DNA of 64,000 nt from Maniola hyperantus. Lineage: Eukaryota > Arthropoda > Insecta > Lepidoptera > Nymphalidae. Below, piece after piece: positions 30,353-40,211 of this stretch. The DNA is taken from NCBI RefSeq assembly GCF_902806685.2, contig NC_048545.1, forward strand, positions 12,325,852 through 12,389,851, given 5' to 3'. The position numbers and the translations under genes are program-made. The notes below the pieces were generated by a model. The model worked only from the letters and a program-made list of their open reading frames with translations, had not been told where the DNA came from and searched no databases. The stretch's first letter is position 1. Each line of letters begins with the position of its first letter.

Positions 30353-32179
30353 ATGACGGAACTTAGCCAAGTAGATTTGTTAGATAGAATAAATAAGTCA
30401 CTTAAGTTTTTACCAAATTTTGATGGAAATTCTTATACTTTAACGAGATTTATTAATTTAGCCGACCAATTAGTGCGCTCATTTTTAAATCCAGGTCAAG
30501 AGTATGAGCTTTCAAACCTTTCCTTGATTAGCGGAATTCTTAATAAAATTACCGGATCTGCAGCAAGAACTATATCAGCCTACGGAATTTCCGATGATTG
30601 GAATAAAATTAAAGATACATTAGTTAACAGTTTTTCCGATTACCGAGATGAAATAACCTTGCTAACAGACTTATCATATTTAATTCAAGGTCCAGATACA
30701 GTACATATATTTTACGAAAAAGTTCAAAATTTACTCTGCACACTTATTACGTATGTAGAGCTACACGAAACTGTCAAAACTACTGTCGAAGTAAAAATAA
30801 CACTCTATCAAAAGTTAGCCCTTAAAACGTTCTTAAAAGGTTTAAGAGAACCTTTAGGGTCAAGAGTAAGGTGTATGAGACCCCCCACGCTGCAAACTGC
30901 TCTTGAATTTGCCAAAGAAGAATTAAATATAATACATCTACAGAACAGAACTAAATTTTTTCAAAATTATCATAAGCGTACTCGTAGACCTTATTATTTT
31001 TATTCACAGCGAAATTATTATAGTGGTACGAATTTCCCTTCCAGATCACGAAAATACTCAACGTCCCAAAAACACATTCCTTCAGAACCTCAATACCCTT
31101 CAAGCACTTATATCCCATGCCAACCTCACCCTGATTCAAAAATTTGCCCACAGGTGGACTTAAATCTACACAGTACACTGGAAACTCCGGAACGTAAAAT
31201 TCCTGTGTATAATAATATATCGGACCAATATTATAATTCCCAACAATACGTGCCGACCCGGTGTGAAAATGAAATTGACACCGTTGCTGACGATAGGCAG
31301 AATTACGATTTCATAATATCACGTTTGCCCATAGAACAGTTAAATGCAGAGGAGACAATGAATTTAATTAACCTTTGTAAAGAATTTCCAGATGTATTTC
31401 TTTCTAATATAGGTAATTTAACTGTCGATTTCCGACAATTTAATAAATTAGATAAAAAGAATCCGAGTGATTTTACCAACTTTCTGGATAAAATCGGGAG
31501 GTCTTTGTACTTTACGACTTTAGACATACAAAATTCATATACAATTTCCGAAGATCTTATGGACAGTGTCCTTCAAGGCCTACCAAATTGTACAACCCTT
31601 TTTGACAAAATTGTAATTTTTTCAACATCCTTGCAGGAACACATACTCAATTTGCGAGATTCGTTCGAACGATTTAGAAACTTCAATTTAAAAATCCAGT
31701 TAGATAAATCTGAATTTTTCAAACGCGAAACGCCATTCTGTCACAGGTATTCTCCAGATGGTATAAAACCAAACCCACATTATGTTTTACATATTTTAAA
31801 TTACCCATTACCTAAAAATCGCCAGCAGATTAAGGAATTTTTAGGCATCCTTGGCTTTTACAGAAGATTCATACCCGACTTCGCAAGTGTAACCAAGCCT
31901 TTAACATCGTGCTTGAAGAAAGGAGCGAAATTAAATTTTGATTCAGAATTCGTCAATTGTTTCAGACAGTGTCAAATTCTTGTTAAAAATATGCCTATCC
32001 TAGCATATACAGATTTTGGAAAAGAATTAAATTTAACTACATACGCATCAGAAACCACTTTAAGTGCAACGCTTACGCAAGGCCCTCTTGGCGCCGATAT
32101 GCCTATTGCATACTCTTCCAGAACTTTGAATGATAGTGAAACTAAATATCCTACGAATAAAAAGAACTTCTTGCAATAG
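30353..32179 (+). CDS. Gag fused in frame to remnant Pol, 608 codons
   Basis: Residues 1 to about 210 look like an intact gypsy-type Gag core with no CCHC knuckle; a basic, Tyr/Ser/Pro-rich linker follows to about 320. Pol-like sequence then starts abruptly near residue 325 (INLCKEFPDVF). There is no protease DTG/DSG. RT is collapsed: FTTLDIQ (387-393) is followed within 10 residues by text normally about 50 residues further on. The YxDD site reads TLFDK (about 415-419), so one catalytic aspartate is lost. The thumb/connection motif FLGILGFYRRFIPDFA (496-511) is well kept. In the RNase H start TTYAS (about 562) a tyrosine replaces the catalytic aspartate. Thus no polymerase or RNase H activity is expected; only Gag could work. 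Start: first ATG after the primer site, following TTTAAAAA. Confidence 0.85.
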   Translation: MTELSQVDLLDRINKSLKFLPNFDGNSYTLTRFINLADQLVRSFLNPGQEYELSNLSLISGILNKITGSAARTISAYGISDDWNKIKDTLVNSFSDYRDEITLLTDLSYLIQGPDTVHIFYEKVQNLLCTLITYVELHETVKTTVEVKITLYQKLALKTFLKGLREPLGSRVRCMRPPTLQTALEFAKEELNIIHLQNRTKFFQNYHKRTRRPYYFYSQRNYYSGTNFPSRSRKYSTSQKHIPSEPQYPSSTYIPCQPHPDSKICPQVDLNLHSTLETPERKIPVYNNISDQYYNSQQYVPTRCENEIDTVADDRQNYDFIISRLPIEQLNAEETMNLINLCKEFPDVFLSNIGNLTVDFRQFNKLDKKNPSDFTNFLDKIGRSLYFTTLDIQNSYTISEDLMDSVLQGLPNCTTLFDKIVIFSTSLQEHILNLRDSFERFRNFNLKIQLDKSEFFKRETPFCHRYSPDGIKPNPHYVLHILNYPLPKNRQQIKEFLGILGFYRRFIPDFASVTKPLTSCLKKGAKLNFDSEFVNCFRQCQILVKNMPILAYTDFGKELNLTTYASETTLSATLTQGPLGADMPIAYSSRTLNDSETKYPTNKKNFLQ

Positions 32180-32598
32180 TCTGGGCCACAAAATACTTTA
32201 GGCCGTATCTTTTTGGTAAAAAGTTTAATTTGATTTCTAATTTTCAAAATTTACCCAAGTTCAAAGAATTAGGTCCACGTATTACGCGATGGAATTTAAA
32301 GTTAAGTGAATACGATTATACAATTATTAATAAAAAGGTTTCAGAAACGAACGCGGATACCCCGTTAAATAAATCTAGGTCCGTTAATCATTTGGAAAAA
32401 TCAAAATTACAGGCAAAGCCACAGGAAAAACCGAGTTTAAGTCAAATTAACACTAAGCATACGAAGGTACAGAATCCTATTTCCAAAATTCCTAACCAAA
32501 CCTCGAATTCCCAAAACCATACTATACATTTATATACACGAAGGAAAATTCGCGGTCCCTTTACAAAATCACGTTTTAAAAGACAGGTAATAAAGTAA
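32180..32598 (+). pseudogene. Pol tail in another frame, no integrase
   Basis: After the stop at 32177-32179 the RNase H homology carries on in a different frame (VWATKYFRPYLFG, then RITRWNLKLSEYDYTI). An indel in the A-rich stretch shortly before the stop (about 32155-32165) explains the shift. After NKKVSETNADTPLNKS the sequence turns into a Lys/Ser/Gln-rich, unrecognised peptide to 32598. The zinc-binding HHCC and DDE core of integrase are absent. Confidence 0.75.
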
Positions 32599-33330
32599 AT
32601 TAATTAGATAGGTATGTGCAATTCTTTCCAGACATTAAATTACAAAGATATAGAATTTGTCTTTTCACACGATCAAGTTTCAGCCAACCGATAGGACTAC
32701 TATATTCCTATGTTTTACCAAGAACTATAACACTATATCTTTAAAATAATTAGTTTTTGCAATTAGATAATTATTTCAACACATATATACATTCTTTACT
32801 ATAGACCTTTTACATTTTAGCATTTATTATTTCTTCTAAATTATAGCAAAACTAGGTGTACCACTAATCGGAAAAAGTTAAGAAAGCTCTTACTTGTGTC
32901 ACATTGTGACTATAGAATAATGAGCAAATTTAGCATAAAGTAGGTATACCTAATGCTCACTTCCTGTAAATTTTCGTGCCTTGAACCGAAAATATGCAAG
33001 AAATCTTGAGCAGAACCTACATCATTCCCAGATCAAAAGTAAGTAGAAATAATTAGATCATTGATAACTCAATGTACTTACCTACACCTTATTCAAAAAT
33101 ATAATATAATTTTAAAAAAGTTCTTTCTAAAAGTAAGTAGGTATATAATAAGTCATAGTTACCTATCTAGTTATAACGAGTAGACATTTAGCTGATCATT
33201 TTACAGAATTCATGCAGTTGTAGTCCTTAGGTTTCTTTTTACATTACATTTAGTTCAGATTTTTTTATCAATTTAGCTCGAATTAATTAGTACATTCTGT
33301 CAATTATACTACTTTGCTTTTAATATACCT
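32599..33330. other. Internal AT-rich, non-coding part of the LTR element
   Basis: This occupies the place of integrase and any third gene but has no frame or motif. It is AT-rich with TAGGTA-type words like the genomic background, so it may be captured or diverged DNA. Confidence 0.4.
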
Positions 33331-33410
33331 ATTGGTTGAGATAAAAATGTGCATATGGTACTATAACTACTAAGTTATAGTACCATATGCACATTTTTAT
33401 CTCAACCAAT
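33331..33410. repeat. Perfect 38-bp inverted repeat, 4-base loop
   Basis: 33331-33368 (starting ATTGGTTGAGATAAAAATG) is exactly inverted at 33373-33410, with ACTA between. All 38 pairs match. It lies inside the LTR element between remnant Pol and the 3' LTR. No clear target duplication flanks it. Confidence 0.95.
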
Positions 33411-33795
33411 TCTAAGGTTTTCATTTACATTGAGGCTGAATGCCCGAAGGTCAGTTACTGAGGAATATCACTCACTGAGAAACCAACTTATCCGGAGAAC
33501 ACAACAACTACTGTTACAGGAGATAGATGAAACTTGATAATCCACGCCTATCTCTCTGTCTAAGGAGGCTCAGAGAAAGCAGCTCAACCATTATCCATGA
33601 ATTAAGAACTACTTCAATACTACCAGTATGCCGCAATATTCGGCTTCACTCTCAACGGTACGATTCGACCAGCCCATTACAGATGCTTCATCTTCACGAA
33701 CGAAGTCTAGCAGCAGCCCTCCAGACTGAGGGTGGAAACCTCCGAGGACGTTCCGGCGACATTTCCGTTAAAATTACTACAATGGTCGCCGCACT
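33411..33795. other. Sequence between hairpin and polypurine tract
   Basis: A 113-codon frame starts at 33527 and runs past the LTR border to 33868, so it is not a natural gene. GAGGGTGGA occurs twice (33728 region and at the polypurine tract). Otherwise nothing is recognised. Confidence 0.35.
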
Positions 33796-33806
33796 GAGGG
33801 TGGAGG
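33796..33806 (+). promoter_or_regulatory. Polypurine tract
   Basis: GAGGGTGGAGG ends exactly where the 3' LTR begins (TGTTACGG), the expected plus-strand primer position. Confidence 0.75.
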
Positions 33807-34201
33807 TGTTACGGATACAGCTATCCTTACCTATCTATATAAAACCCAGGCATCGCCGGGGGAGCTAACATGTCGTCTAGCAGCCCAGCTACGTGTGGAA
33901 ATATGCCATCTCATCACGTTCCGGCACATAGAGTCATCAAGGTCTGCAGCCACCTCTGTACGTGATCTCTGGTGCTAACCGACCACAGAACGGTAGAGGG
34001 GAAATCGATATAAAATCGATAGAGTTAGTTTTAAGGTAGCATTAATCTAGCATAAGTAGTATTTGTAATTTACATAAGATATAGTTAAGTAAAGGCCTTC
34101 GTGTCCCAACGTCGACACGAATGTCCTAATTAAATCATTTTCGTAACCAAAAAGGACTTCTGCCTTCAACCCCCGCTCCAGGTAGCCGCCCTTACGTAAC
34201 T
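33807..34201 (+). repeat. 3' LTR, 395 bp, complete
   Basis: It starts TGTTACGG and ends CGTAACT; GTTACG and CGTAAC are inverted terminal words. It contains a TATA box and the full sequence missing from the 5' LTR. ACTA follows immediately. Confidence 0.9.
33836..33844 (+). promoter_or_regulatory. TATA box in the 3' LTR
   Basis: TATATAAAA lies 30 bp into the LTR. The same position in the 5' LTR falls in the 208-bp gap, so the upstream promoter is gone and only outward transcription from the 3' LTR keeps a TATA element. Confidence 0.6.
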
Positions 34202-34277
34202 ACTACTTACTTCTATTCTATTTATACTAATAAATGCGAAAAAGTATCGGTCTATCTGCCTGACTGTTAATTACCAA

Positions 34278-34503
34278 CTAGTTCTGCTCGCGACTTCGCC
34301 CGCGTGGACTACACAAATTTCAAACCCCTATATCACCCCCTTGGGGTTGACTTTTTAAAAATCCTTTCTTAGCGGATGGCTACGTCATAATAGCTATCTG
34401 CATGCCAAATTTTAGCCCGATCCATCCAGTAGTTTGAGCTGTGCGTTGATAGATCAGTCAGTCAGTCAGTCAGTCAGTCACCTTTTCCTTTTATATATTT
34501 AGA
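34278..34503 (-). mobile_element. Non-autonomous Helitron, family A
   Basis: The minus strand starts TCTAAATATATAAAAGG, has (TGAC)n, and ends with hairpin CGCGGGCGAAGTCGCG and CTAG. The final 15 bases read GAGCAGAACTAG rather than GAGCATAAGCTAG. Confidence 0.85.
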
Positions 34504-34539
34504 TTTCGCAGCAATGATCTTATGGCGATCCAATCGCCA

Positions 34540-34760
34540 AAGATTAGCAAGGAACGAGCTGTTGAGTTAAAAACTGGAAAATGAATGTGCGAGCAACGAG
34601 AAGCGAGTGTGTAGTTAGGATAGTTTTGTCGCTGGTCTGTAAGTGACTGTGAGGCTGTTACTGAGAATTTTAGAGAAACCCAATAAATTTTTGGCCTGAT
34701 CCGGGTTTCGAACTTGAAAACCTCCTAATCCACAGTCTATCAAGTTAGCCAATAAAATGA
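34540..34760 (-). repeat. Possible tRNA-derived SINE head
   Basis: On the minus strand TTGGCTAACTTGATAGAC is followed by GGTTTTCAAGTTCGAAACCC, a good pol III B-box (GTTCGAAACC). It lacks a second copy in the window, so SINE status is tentative. The 127-codon frame spanning it has no recognisable domain. Confidence 0.35.
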
Positions 34761-35053
34761 TCCAACGAAGCAGTAAATAAAGATCCTTTATGTTTTTCAA
34801 AAGTCCTCGATATCCCAAATTGCACGATTTCAACTCCAGCAAGTACGTGCCTATTGTGTAAAGTTTGCATTTTTGCTTTAATTCACGGTTCATACGAATG
34901 CAGCATTTAAACCACTCACTGTATATTGCACTTGTTGTTTGAACGCCGTTGTATTTTATTCCGAAGCGTATCAACTTCGTGAAAATCTCGTATTGCATAA
35001 GTTCTATTTATATTCTCCAAGTCAACTAAATGATAATTTAGTAGGTACATTTA

Positions 35054-35235
35054 TCTGATCAAATCAGAAATAAGGAGATCCATGGGAGAACTAGAGTAAC
35101 CGACATAGCTCAACGGGTTGCGAAGGTGAAGTGGCACCATTACACGGGCAGGGCACATAGTTTGGAAAACCGATAGACATTGTGGTCTCAAGGTGCTGGA
35201 TGACCTCGCACCTAGGTGGACGGACGACATCAATC
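35054..35235 (+). pseudogene. RTE-type LINE C-terminal fragment
   Basis: GTAACCGACATAGCTCAACG, AAGTGGCACCATTACACGGG, ACCGATAGACATTGTGGTCT and AGGTGGACGGACGACATC follow the 62646-62909 copy with an internal deletion (DLAPRWTDDI) and frame damage. No (GAT)n tail remains. Confidence 0.7.
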
Positions 35236-37190
35236 AAGATTTGTATGTAAATCTTAGAGCCCGTGTAACTTTGAAACCGAATATTTTAACGGAAATCTGG
35301 CAAACTACAGACACATATTATATTAGTTCCTAGAACATTTACAAAATTTCCTTGAATGACAACTAAACTACGTTTGTGTGGAAAGCGCTGGGGTTACTTC
35401 TTTTATCGTCTAACAGGTAAATATTCTGGATCTAATTTTCCGTATTCATTGTTCCTAAGGAGAAAAACGGTATAATAAATCTTATTGAGATCTAATAAAA
35501 CAATACCTTAAAGGTGGTCGGTCGTACCCTCGTCAAAGACGGACTGAAGAGCTCAGGTACGGCCATTTTGTCACTGGCGGATATTTTTTTGTTAAAATGA
35601 ATTTCATTTTTTTATTATTTTTCTGTAATGCTTGCCACAATGTTAGATCGATAGATAGATTTTAATTAGTGGCTATTTTTGATAATTGATTGTACATTAA
35701 TTGACTCTTATAAAGACAAATAAGTGATGGTTATAGGAATATTAGATAAATAAGAAATAATTCTTAGGAATAATGATGGACCGGCGATAAATAGAGAAGG
35801 AAGTGAGCAAATCTGAGGAAAGTGGTGGAGCTCATTTATAGGGAACTGGGAAGGTCTATAATATTATGTTCAATAGTGCATGACCACGGGCTGATAATAA
35901 TTGGTGATGATAGGAATTCTTTTCACTGTACCTACATTAAATTTAAATTGAACTAAATGTTCAGAATTAGCACAATTTTCGCTAACGTAATAACGTGTTC
36001 GCTAATTTACGTATAAAAATAATATAAAAAATAAAATATTATGACAGTCATCAATATTTATTTTATTTTTATTTCTATTTAACCACCAACAGAATCATAC
36101 AAAAAAAATTGCATTATTCAAAATCTAGGTGCTTGGTTATTATATGATTCAAATTATAGGCGGCTACAGCATGCAAAAGACAGATAAGTCGTGCGTAAGA
36201 ACTCAGAACTGAAATGGCTGATAAGTCATAATAATAAGTAGGTTTAAAATCCTAAGCTTCTACTGCAGCTCTACCATAGCTATACGAGAAGACAAAGACA
36301 TCAAAAGTCGCAGAGCTGAAACTAGATCACTCGTAGAAAATAACAAAGATATGAAAAGACTAAGGAATTACAAAAAAACAAAGGTTTGCTAATGAAATGT
36401 TGAGTCTTTTCAATCATTTTCTACGCAATTGAGGCTTGGACCTAAACCAGGCCATTTGAATAACATAAGCCGCCCCCCCCCCTGGTAATTTATGGATTTC
36501 ATTATTAAAGAGAATAATTAAAAAATCACGAATTTTATTTATTTTTAACACAATTACCTAATTGTTAAAGTCACGCTGTACGGAAAGCGAATAATGACGC
36601 TACAATGCGTAAACAACAAATATTTTAAAAATTTCAACATTTTGATATTGATATCTCGTTCAAGTGTCTGCATGGATGCCAAAGTAATGGTTGAGAGCAG
36701 TTCCAGCTAAACGCTTTTCATAAATTTCATATTAAAATATACAGCATTGCGCTCATAGTTGCCATTTAAGTTCCTTTGGCTTTAATCCTGCACGTGCCTA
36801 GTTTCATTTCGCGCATACTTTGTTTTAATCGCTCTCATGCCTTTCCAGTTTCCGCGTTCGCCCCGGAGCCTCCCATAGAATTCCCCCATTGTGTGTATTT
36901 CATTTGAAAAGGCCGCGTGCCTCTCCCACTTGCTGCGAATTTTATTTTTATGGGCTGCAATGGCAATATGCTGGAATGGGTTGCAAATTAGGTCGGTTTC
37001 CCTGCGAAATTTCAGTGGACATTAAGAAAAATTGCTAAAAGAATAAGTAGATTTAGAGGTCATTGTTTGTAACCTTTAAGTAACAATATGGGCGGCTCGA
37101 CCCGCCTGGACGCACCATTAAACTAAAGGTATCCAAAAATTGCCATTTCAGTTTTCCCCGCTGGCTACATACAGATAGGTAAGTGTAACA
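35236..37190. other. Unique-looking AT-rich stretch
   Basis: No ORF or repeat found. 36770-37000 is less AT-rich (TTTCCGCGTTCGCCCCGGAG; CCGCGTGCCTCTCCCACTTG) and looks like single-copy host DNA. A poly-C run of ten or more is at 36471. Confidence 0.3.
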
Positions 37191-37194
37191 TAAT

Positions 37195-37290
37195 ACATAC
37201 AAGAGTGAATAAGCAAATCTACCTTAGGCTGTATCATTACTTGCCAATAGATTTTATTGCAACCAAGCGCTCGTCTATAAATTAAAGAAA
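37195..37290 (+). repeat. LINE 3' tail fragment
   Basis: CAAGAGTGAATAAGCAAATC, TTAGGCTGTATCATTACTTG and a terminal A-rich TAAATTAAAGAAAAAAAA match the end of 27420-27745. It is followed directly by a Helitron fragment. Confidence 0.5.
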
Positions 37291-37299
37291 AAAAAGCAT

Positions 37300-37460
37300 G
37301 CACTTAATATTATAAATGTAAAAGTGTGTCTGTCTGCTATATTTCCATGGCCCATCCATTCAACCGACTTTGACGAAAATTTGGTGGGTATAGTTTTATT
37401 CCAGAAAATCAAAGAAATTTAAAAACCTAAATCCAGGTAGACGAAGTAACGGGCATCTTT
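37300..37460 (+). mobile_element. Helitron family B, shortened
   Basis: CTTAATATTATAAATGTAAA, CATTCAACCGACTTTGACG and CCTAAATCCAGGTAGACGAA with GGGCATC at the end. Middle part deleted; no intact CTAG. Confidence 0.65.
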
Positions 37461-38703
37461 CGCTCTGGGCTGGTTTCCGCACTTAAACGTTTCCGTCTGT
37501 TGTGCGTGTAACGGGCATCATCTTGTAGAGTATATTTTCACTATGAATTTGCTCACTTGATCAATTTGCCTAGCAGAATCGGCCGTTTCGGTAAGTTCGG
37601 TCCCATCCACTAGAGATATAGATCAATCGTCAGTCTACGGTATAGATCTGTATTCAAGATACTAATATTGTTTTTCTTATCGTTAATAAAAAATCTTTCA
37701 ATTACATCGTAAATTTGTTCGAGCACAGTGAATAAGGTAGGGAAAATTGATTAAAAAAATCAGTTTTCAGACGTTAACTATTATTTTGTTTGTTCAAGTC
37801 GAGTCGGTTGCGGAAGGATCTAGGAGTCCACCCCATTGTTATCCCTAGAAAACTCCCCCCTTCTATTATTTTGAAGAAAAAAAATGTGTCTCGGCCTTTA
37901 GCAATAAGGAATAGGTACGATTCCGGGTGAGAGTGTATACAAAGTGTGTCATAGAAGTCTTCTTTGTTAAACAATAAGACGTGATCTTAATTAAGTTACA
38001 TTTTAACAAGGTTCTATATTCCCACAATAAAAAATCACATGTTTTCATTCCATTACCATTCATTCTACACAATAAAATGCGAAGCAACATTGCGTTCTCA
38101 TCATTTTTAATATCACAGTGCCATTGCACATATTATTATTACTCGTTTAATAACTTAGTGTGTCGTTGAAGAAAACTCAGGACAAATAACAATTCAATTT
38201 TGAGCTCTTTGCCCGTAGTTATAAAGATGACCGAGAAAATAATATAATGGGATGTATCTACAAGACAATTCGACCTCAGCGTTGCTTATGTAATTCGCGA
38301 AGACTAACATAGGCCCTTCTTTTGTATAAAAATATTCATGAGCAGGCCTATACCTATTTTACCCGTATTCTATGCGAGCTTAGGAGAGGAATTTGTTATT
38401 GTCTGCGAGAGACTAGATAATGTTGGATATTAGGTACTTGGCATAAACATCTTTATTGAAAACGTCATAGATAGCTACAGTATTAAGTTACAACAAAATG
38501 GTCATTTAGAAAAATTAGAACAAGAATTCCTTTTTCGTTTTAATATTTTTCTCGTCCTATTAACATCTTGAATGAGGCAATATGGGCTCATAGATAATGC
38601 TGTATATTACATCAATGCTACCTCTAAAAGTCTACTGCAGGTAAGTAGGTATATGAGAAATTAATCCATGCACCATGCATCCCTTAATAATTAATATAGA
38701 ATA
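37461..38703. other. AT-rich, no feature recognised
   Basis: Short frames only, none with a recognisable motif. TAACGGGCATCATCTTGTAGAG near 37510 is another tiny Helitron B end. Confidence 0.3.
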
Positions 38704-39092
38704 CTAGCTGACACGCCTCGGCTTCGCTCGGGTGGAGTTTAGAAAATTGAGGGGGAGGTTGAATTAAATTTTCTGTCCGTAAGAACCATCCTCGTACTTC
38801 AAGGAGTATTATAAAAAAAGAATTAGCGAAATTGGTTCAGCGGTTCTCGAGATTTGCGATGAGTAATATAAAAATGAATCACTAAATGTGTTGCTCATCG
38901 CAAATCTCGAGAACCGCTGAACCGATTTATTTTTATTTAATATTATTTTATATAATTCTTTTTTTATAATATTCCTTGAAGTACGAGGATGGTTCTTACG
39001 GAGGGAAAAATTTAATTCAACCTCCCCCTCAATTTTCTTTCCACTTTCTTTCTTTCTTCTCCACCCGAGCGAAGCTGGGGCGGTTCAGCTAG
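38704..39092. mobile_element. Head-to-head dimer of Helitron family D
   Basis: A reversed copy (38704-38867, from CTAGCTGACACGCC) meets a forward copy (38868-39092, to GCGGTTCAGCTAG). Both outer ends are Helitron 3' ends: A precedes the left CTAG and T follows the right one. Both lack the 5' TC end at the junction (GCGATGAGTAATATAAAAATG). Shared blocks are GAGATTTGCGAT, CCATCCTCGTACTTCAAGG and CTCCACCCGAGCG. Together they can fold into a long hairpin of about 160-190 bp arms. Confidence 0.85.
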
Positions 39093-39402
39093 TTTGAAAT
39101 AAAGTCAAACTATTATTTTTGCTTTTGAAGCAATTATTATTTATCACTAATCCTGTAGATACTGATAATATTATCGCTGCATTTACCATGACGAGCGTTT
39201 CTTACTTCCCTATCAGCTCGTCTTGATGAACGGGGTATACACTGACTCTTATGAGGTATAGACTATGTAGTTAAGTACTTTTTGACTGCCTCCAGCAAAA
39301 TAATATTCCTCAAGATAATAGAAAAACCGAAAAATAAGAAATTCAACGAGGGTGAAGCCGCGAAAAGCAAGCGTCAACCAAAGATTGCTCCGAAGCTCCG
39401 AA
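39093..39402. other. Unassigned, with a short Lys-rich frame
   Basis: From 39282 a frame reads KIIEKPKNKKFNEGEAAKSK and continues into the TIR element at 39406. Its start is plausible codon-like sequence but there is no family match that I know. Confidence 0.25.
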
Positions 39403-39405
39403 TAA

Positions 39406-40059
39406 TGGTAGGGGAGCCCAAGAGGGGATTTTGGGATTTACTCGATCGCGTCAGATTAAGACAAGGTAAGTTAATTAGATGCAGAAAAGTGTGCAATTCA
39501 TTAATCTGACAATTTGAGCGTGACCTAAGGAAATGGGAGAGTCACAAAGTTTCAAAAATTGCCCATAACTTTTGGTTGCGTCGCAATCGTCAGTTTTTTT
39601 AATAGGAGCTACTTGAGGATTCACTTTACACCCCTTCTCAATATCTAACGCGCTCGATAAATATTTTTGAGTCTATTATCTTTTTTCTTTTCTCTTTAAT
39701 TTATAGACTCGCGCTAGGCTGCAATTAGACCTGGTGGGAAGTAATAATGCAGCCTAAGATGAAGCGCCCCCATTTACACCTTCGTACGACCACCCCCACC
39801 ATGCAAACCAGCAGATAAATATTTTTGCGATAAAACTACACATGGGGGGCGCATTATATACTATTAATATCTAAAACGCTCGAGTATTTCTTTGTGAATA
39901 TATTTTTTTACATTTTTGAAAACTTTTACGCGCTCTTCCCACCAGTGAAAGGAGTTACATCATATAACTTTTTTCTTTTTAGCACCTAATCTTCACAATC
40001 CAATAGGTCCCCACGACGCTCGAGTAAATCCCTATTTAGCATCTTGGGCTCCCCTACTA
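39406..40059. mobile_element. TAA-flanked TIR element with CTCGAG repeats (short)
   Basis: The left end TGGTAGGGGAGCCCAAGA and right end TCTTGGGCTCCCCTACTA are inverted copies, with TAA outside both (39403-39405, 40060-40062). Inside are CTCGATCGCGTCAGATTAAG, CGTCAGTTTTTTTAATAGGA and ACGCGCTCGATAAAT, which match 21204-22452 in order and sequence. About 39700-39770 is an unrelated insertion. No transposase. Confidence 0.8.
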
Positions 40060-40211
40060 TAATAAATAAATAAATAAAATAAAATCTTTTTATTAAAAGC
40101 ATCTATGGCTCAATTTGTTAGTAGACAGATTTACTTAAAAACTAATGTTAGTAACTAATAATAAAATTGTGGGAAAAAGACAGTTTTTAATTTTAATTTT
40201 ATTATTTACAT

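Larger units (their letters stand above)
29788..34201 (+). mobile_element. Gypsy/errantivirus-like LTR element, defective Pol
   Basis: This 4414-bp element is bounded by LTRs that start TGTTACGG and end CGTAACT, with ACTA directly outside both ends (29784-29787, 34202-34205) as a 4-bp target duplication. It has a tRNA-Ser-type primer site, a polypurine tract, one long frame (Gag plus remnant Pol), a separate frame for the Pol tail, no protease, no integrase and no envelope-like gene. The 5' LTR is shorter than the 3' LTR by one clean 208-bp gap. Apart from that the LTRs are 186/187 identical, so insertion was recent while Pol was already broken. It most likely moved with enzymes from another copy. 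Confidence 0.9.

Noticed and set aside
33527..33868. 113-codon open frame inside the LTR element
   Set aside because: It crosses the polypurine tract and the LTR border and has no recognisable domain, so it cannot be an element gene such as envelope.
34615..34998. 127-codon minus-strand frame
   Set aside because: It overlaps a SINE-like B-box region and has no recognisable protein domain.
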